Shown here: piece by piece, positions 61,329 through 64,000 of the stretch
Layout: each line of letters starts with the position of its first letter
How positions within the stretch are numbered: the stretch's first letter is position 1
Source of the DNA: Frankiales bacterium
GTDB taxonomy: Bacteria > Actinomycetota > Actinomycetes > Mycobacteriales > Geodermatophilaceae
Length of the DNA: 64,000 nucleotides
NCBI GenBank assembly: GCA_025465155.1
Contig: JAODNJ010000212.1
Location: 1 to 64,000, forward strand
Direction: 5' to 3'
Notes under the pieces: model-generated
Database searches by the model: none
Told to the model about the DNA's origin: nothing
Seen by the model: only the letters and a program-made list of their open reading frames with translations
Program-made: the position numbers and the translations under genes

Positions 61329-62576
61329 TCAGATCACTCCTTCGGCCCGCAGCACGGCCCGACGCTGCTGCGGAACTCCGAGCTCGTCCAGGATGTCGCC
61401 GGTATCGGCTCCCAGAAGCGGCGCGGTCGAGCCCAGCGCCCATCCGTCCCGCATCCGCCAGGGGGCTCCGGGGTAGTCGAGACTGCCCGCTCTCGGGTGT
61501 TCCGCCGACACGAACGAGCCGCGCTCGCGGTAGTGCTCGTGATGGAAGACCTCGCCGACGTCGAGGATCGCGGTGACGGGGATCCGCCGCGCCTCGGCCT
61601 CGGTCATGATCTCGACCTTGTCGTGCCGCGCGAGCCAGCCGAGGAGGCCGTCCATGAAGCGGCTCCACTCCTCGGGCGTGTCGAGCGTCTGGCGACCTCG
61701 GAAGTAGGAGCGGAAATCCTCGTCGCCGTCGTGGATGAGGTCGATCAGCCGGTCCCAGAACGCCGCCGTCGTCACGTAGATCATCACGAAGCCGTCCCGG
61801 CACGGGAACGGGCCCGTGAAGGTCGCGGACCCGCGATGCACGCTGCGATGTCCGCGGGGCGCGTTCTCGCCCGAGTAGGCGCCCGTCAGCAGGTAGGCCG
61901 CGCGGCGGTCGGCCCCGGAGAGCAGCACCTCAGCAGCCGCGACGTCGGCCATGGCCCCCTTGCCGGTACGGCGGGCCCACATCAGATTGCCCATGCTTGC
62001 CACCGCCGCGAACCGTCCGACCGTGTAGAGCGCGAGGTGTCCCGGCTTGCGCTGCGGGGGACGCTCCTTCATCCCGGTGGCGTTCATCGGGCCGCCGAAC
62101 GCCTCCAGCACGATCGATGTGGCCTCGTGGTCACGGTAGGGCCCGGTCTGCCCGAAGTTGCTGATGCGTGTAACCGAGACGCGCGGGTTGACCTCCTGCA
62201 GCTCGCTGGGTCCGAGCCCGTGCCGCTCGAGCGACCTCGGGCGGAAGGACTCGACCACGAGGTCGGCCGACGCCGTGAGATCGAGCAGCACCTCGCGGCC
62301 CGCGGAGTTCTCGAAGTCGAGTGCGATCGATCGCTTGTTGGTATTGAGGTGGAGGAACAGCGCGCTGCGTTCGGGGTCGATGACGTCGTCCGGGAACGGC
62401 CCCTCCCACCGGGTGAGACTGCCCGTGCCCGGGCGTTCCACCTTGATGACCTCGGCACCGAAGTCGGCGAAGATCTTGGTGCAGAACTCGCCGGCCACCG
62501 TGCGCGTCAGGTCGATGACTCGGATGCCGGAGAGCACCTGTCGAGGGAGCACGGGATCGGAGGCGGTCTCCGTCAT
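61329..62576 (-). CDS. CaiB/BaiF CoA transferase, single domain, atypical catalytic region
   Basis: 415 residues. LSGIRVIDLTRTVAGEFCTKIFADFGAEVIKVE, TNKRSIALDFENSAGREVLL. In the stretch that normally carries the catalytic Asp I read GHLALYTVGRFAAVASMG, without Asp. A structural partner of 60059-61327 is possible. ATGA overlap with the dehydrogenase gene upstream. Confidence 0.86.
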   Translation of the reverse strand: MTETASDPVLPRQVLSGIRVIDLTRTVAGEFCTKIFADFGAEVIKVERPGTGSLTRWEGPFPDDVIDPERSALFLHLNTNKRSIALDFENSAGREVLLDLTASADLVVESFRPRSLERHGLGPSELQEVNPRVSVTRISNFGQTGPYRDHEATSIVLEAFGGPMNATGMKERPPQRKPGHLALYTVGRFAAVASMGNLMWARRTGKGAMADVAAAEVLLSGADRRAAYLLTGAYSGENAPRGHRSVHRGSATFTGPFPCRDGFVMIYVTTAAFWDRLIDLIHDGDEDFRSYFRGRQTLDTPEEWSRFMDGLLGWLARHDKVEIMTEAEARRIPVTAILDVGEVFHHEHYRERGSFVSAEHPRAGSLDYPGAPWRMRDGWALGSTAPLLGADTGDILDELGVPQQRRAVLRAEGVI

Positions 62577-63718
62577 GCGGTCGCTCCCAACCCGAGGGCA
62601 CCGGCAAGTCGGCGCATCTGCACGTCGACCGCGCCCCCGGTCAGCTCCGTCACCTTCGCCCGCTCCGACCACAGGTGGAGGTCGGTCTCCCGCAGATAGC
62701 CCATGCCCCCGTGGAGCTGGTGTGCGGTCAAGGTGGCCCGCTTGTACGCCTCGTTGCAGCAGGCCTTCGCGATCACGGTGAACCGCTCGGCCAGCTCGCC
62801 CTCGGCCAACCACCACAGCGCCTGGTAGGTCGCCAGGCGCGCTCCGTCGACGCCGATGCGCACGTCCGCGACCTGGTGCTGGACCGCCTGGAAGCCCCCG
62901 ATGGGGCGGCCAAACTGGTGGCGGGTGCGGACGTAGTCGAGCGTCCGCTCGAGCACCGCCTGCGCGCCGCCCACCATCTCGGCGCAGCGAAGGGCGAGGT
63001 CGGCGTTGCGCAGCCAATGCACCGAGCCGGCCTCCGCCGAGCCGGCGTCGTGCCGACTGATCACGGCGTCGTCGGTGACGGCCACGTCCCGGAGATCGAC
63101 GGTGAACTGGCTGTCCCGGCCGAAGGTCATCACCCGGCTCGACGTCACACCCTCGGCGGGTAGGCGAAGCAGCACGATCACCGTCTGCTCAGGCCTGGTG
63201 GGCTCCGAGGTTTGCGCCGCCACCAGGAGGTAGTCGGAGGCCTCGACGTTCGGAACGAAGCCCAGCCGGCCGCTCAGCCGCCACCGGCCCGCGGCGTAGC
63301 GAGCCTGTACGGCCGGCCGGTCGAGCTCGCCATCGGGATGCCACAGGGCCGACGTGCCCCGGAGCTGGCCCTGGGCGATCCGACCGATGAGGTCCTTGCG
63401 AACGTCGTCGTCGGCCAGTCGGTCGACGGCCAAGCCGAAAGCCATCGTGCTGTAGACGTCGGTCGGGCAGAGCACACGTCCGGCCTCTTGGTAGGCGAGG
63501 CCGAGGTCCAAGAGCGACCCGCCCTCGCCGCCGACCTCGCCGTCGAACGGGAGACCGAGGAATCCGACCCTCACCAAGGCCGACCAGAGCTGAGGCGGAA
63601 CGGGCGCCGGATCGGGGTTGCGCAACGAGCGCACGAGCTCGACCGTGCACTCGCGCTCCAAGAGCTGGCGCAGACTGTGCTGGTACTCGATCTGCGGGGA
63701 CGTGAGCGTGAGCTTCAT
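62573..63718 (-). CDS. Acyl-CoA dehydrogenase
   Basis: 381 residues, full length. Recognisable C-terminal block RTRHQFGRPIGGFQAVQHQVADV and HQLHGGMGYLRETDLHLW. The FAD-region motif is weak (ALWHPDGELDRPAV), and no YEGT glutamate is seen. Probably one half of a heteromeric enzyme with the protein encoded upstream (63742 on). Confidence 0.86.
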   Translation of the reverse strand: MKLTLTSPQIEYQHSLRQLLERECTVELVRSLRNPDPAPVPPQLWSALVRVGFLGLPFDGEVGGEGGSLLDLGLAYQEAGRVLCPTDVYSTMAFGLAVDRLADDDVRKDLIGRIAQGQLRGTSALWHPDGELDRPAVQARYAAGRWRLSGRLGFVPNVEASDYLLVAAQTSEPTRPEQTVIVLLRLPAEGVTSSRVMTFGRDSQFTVDLRDVAVTDDAVISRHDAGSAEAGSVHWLRNADLALRCAEMVGGAQAVLERTLDYVRTRHQFGRPIGGFQAVQHQVADVRIGVDGARLATYQALWWLAEGELAERFTVIAKACCNEAYKRATLTAHQLHGGMGYLRETDLHLWSERAKVTELTGGAVDVQMRRLAGALGLGATA

Positions 63719-63741
63719 CGAGTCGGTGTCCTCTTCCGGAA

Positions 63742-64000
63742 TCAGCGATCGTGCCGAGGGAGGCCTTGACCACGCTGGGCGATCACGTCGCGAAGCACCT
63801 CGTTGGCCCCGGCCCCGAACCGCATGAGGGGCGCCTCGCGATAGAGCCGTTCGATTCGACCGCGCAGGGGGGCTTCGCGGTCGTGCCAGTCGAGCTGGCC
63901 GTACATGCCGAGCAACTGGGTTCCCCAGTCGGCCACTCGCTGGCGGAGTTCCGACTGGAAGATCTTCGCCTCCGTGGCCGGAATGGTCGGCACCTGGCCG
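63742..64000 (-). CDS. Acyl-CoA dehydrogenase, C-terminal part (runs off the window)
   Basis: Only the last ~86 residues are inside the window. The ending LYREAPLMRFGAGANEVLRD is the usual dehydrogenase C-terminus, with Gly-Ala where YEGT would be. The gene continues past 64000 and belongs to the same operon. Partner of 62573-63718 by position. Confidence 0.8.
   Translation of the reverse strand, partial: GQVPTIPATEAKIFQSELRQRVADWGTQLLGMYGQLDWHDREAPLRGRIERLYREAPLMRFGAGANEVLRDVIAQRGQGLPRHDR

Overview
The window is high-GC DNA with GTG/TTG starts, Shine-Dalgarno sequences of the GGAGG type, 4-bp ATGA/GTGA overlaps between consecutive genes and dense one-strand operons. Gene content (FCD-type GntR and TetR regulators, lipoprotein transporters, CaiB-type CoA transferases, ChsE/ChsH/Ltp2-like beta-oxidation proteins) points to a chromosomal segment of a soil actinomycete (Actinomycetota); the genus cannot be fixed from the sequence. 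No rRNA, tRNA, CRISPR array or intact mobile element was seen.

Left part (about 0-25 kb): a catabolic and uptake locus that looks built for a nitrogen-containing small molecule. A minus-strand operon runs from 12568 down to 70: alpha/beta hydrolase, isochorismatase-like cysteine hydrolase, ACMSD-type amidohydrolase, aldehyde dehydrogenase, hydantoinase/allantoinase-like enzyme, RidA, a ribose-type ABC importer (ATPase, permease, lipoprotein), a 53-residue ribbon-helix-helix-like protein, a DUF1989 protein with a related C-terminal segment, and an ATZ/TRZ-type amidohydrolase. A second minus-strand operon (22399 down to 14545) has another ATZ/TRZ-type amidohydrolase, a complete BMP-type (nucleoside/purine-like) ABC importer, and second copies of the ACMSD-type amidohydrolase and the cysteine hydrolase. 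Between and beside them lie an asparaginase, three FCD-type GntR regulators and a nitrilase-superfamily enzyme. Both divergent promoter regions contain AT-rich palindromes over predicted -10 boxes. The substrate is unknown; a guanidino, pyrimidine/purine or other N-heterocyclic compound is an inference from enzyme families.

Middle part (about 25-33 kb): a disturbed junction. An aldehyde dehydrogenase with a displaced N-terminus and its probable TetR regulator, a two-GAF histidine kinase with a one-base frameshift, a SnoaL-like protein, a decayed tyrosine recombinase, and an acyl-CoA synthetase that is frameshifted and has lost its C-terminal end next to the recombinase remnant. The frameshifts could be sequencing errors in homopolymers or real decay.

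Right part (about 33-64 kb): a CoA-ester degradation super-cluster. The operon at 33029-42179 contains the same set of proteins as the ChsE1/ChsE2/ChsH1/ChsH2/Ltp2 steroid side-chain system (two acyl-CoA dehydrogenases, hotdog-DUF35 fusion, small MaoC protein, Ltp2-like aldolase), then a double-domain CaiB CoA transferase, an unrecognised protein and a thiamine-diphosphate enzyme. Facing it are an SDR, a ketopantoate-reductase-like enzyme, an SMP-30 lactonase, an FMN/Fe-S/FAD oxidoreductase and an EthD-like protein. Further operons add a second double-domain CoA transferase, an ADP-forming acyl-CoA synthetase, a crotonase, a dehydrogenase pair in which one member lacks the central beta domain, a true thiolase, an SDR, and a second aldolase/DUF35/MaoC set with two single-domain CoA transferases and two more dehydrogenases. 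Three divergent promoters in this part carry the same candidate operator, GTGGA-N7-TCCAC (one copy lies in a perfect 25-bp palindrome), which suggests one regulon under a regulator not encoded in the window. The likely job is degradation of a branched or alicyclic (steroid- or terpenoid-like) acid through CoA esters.
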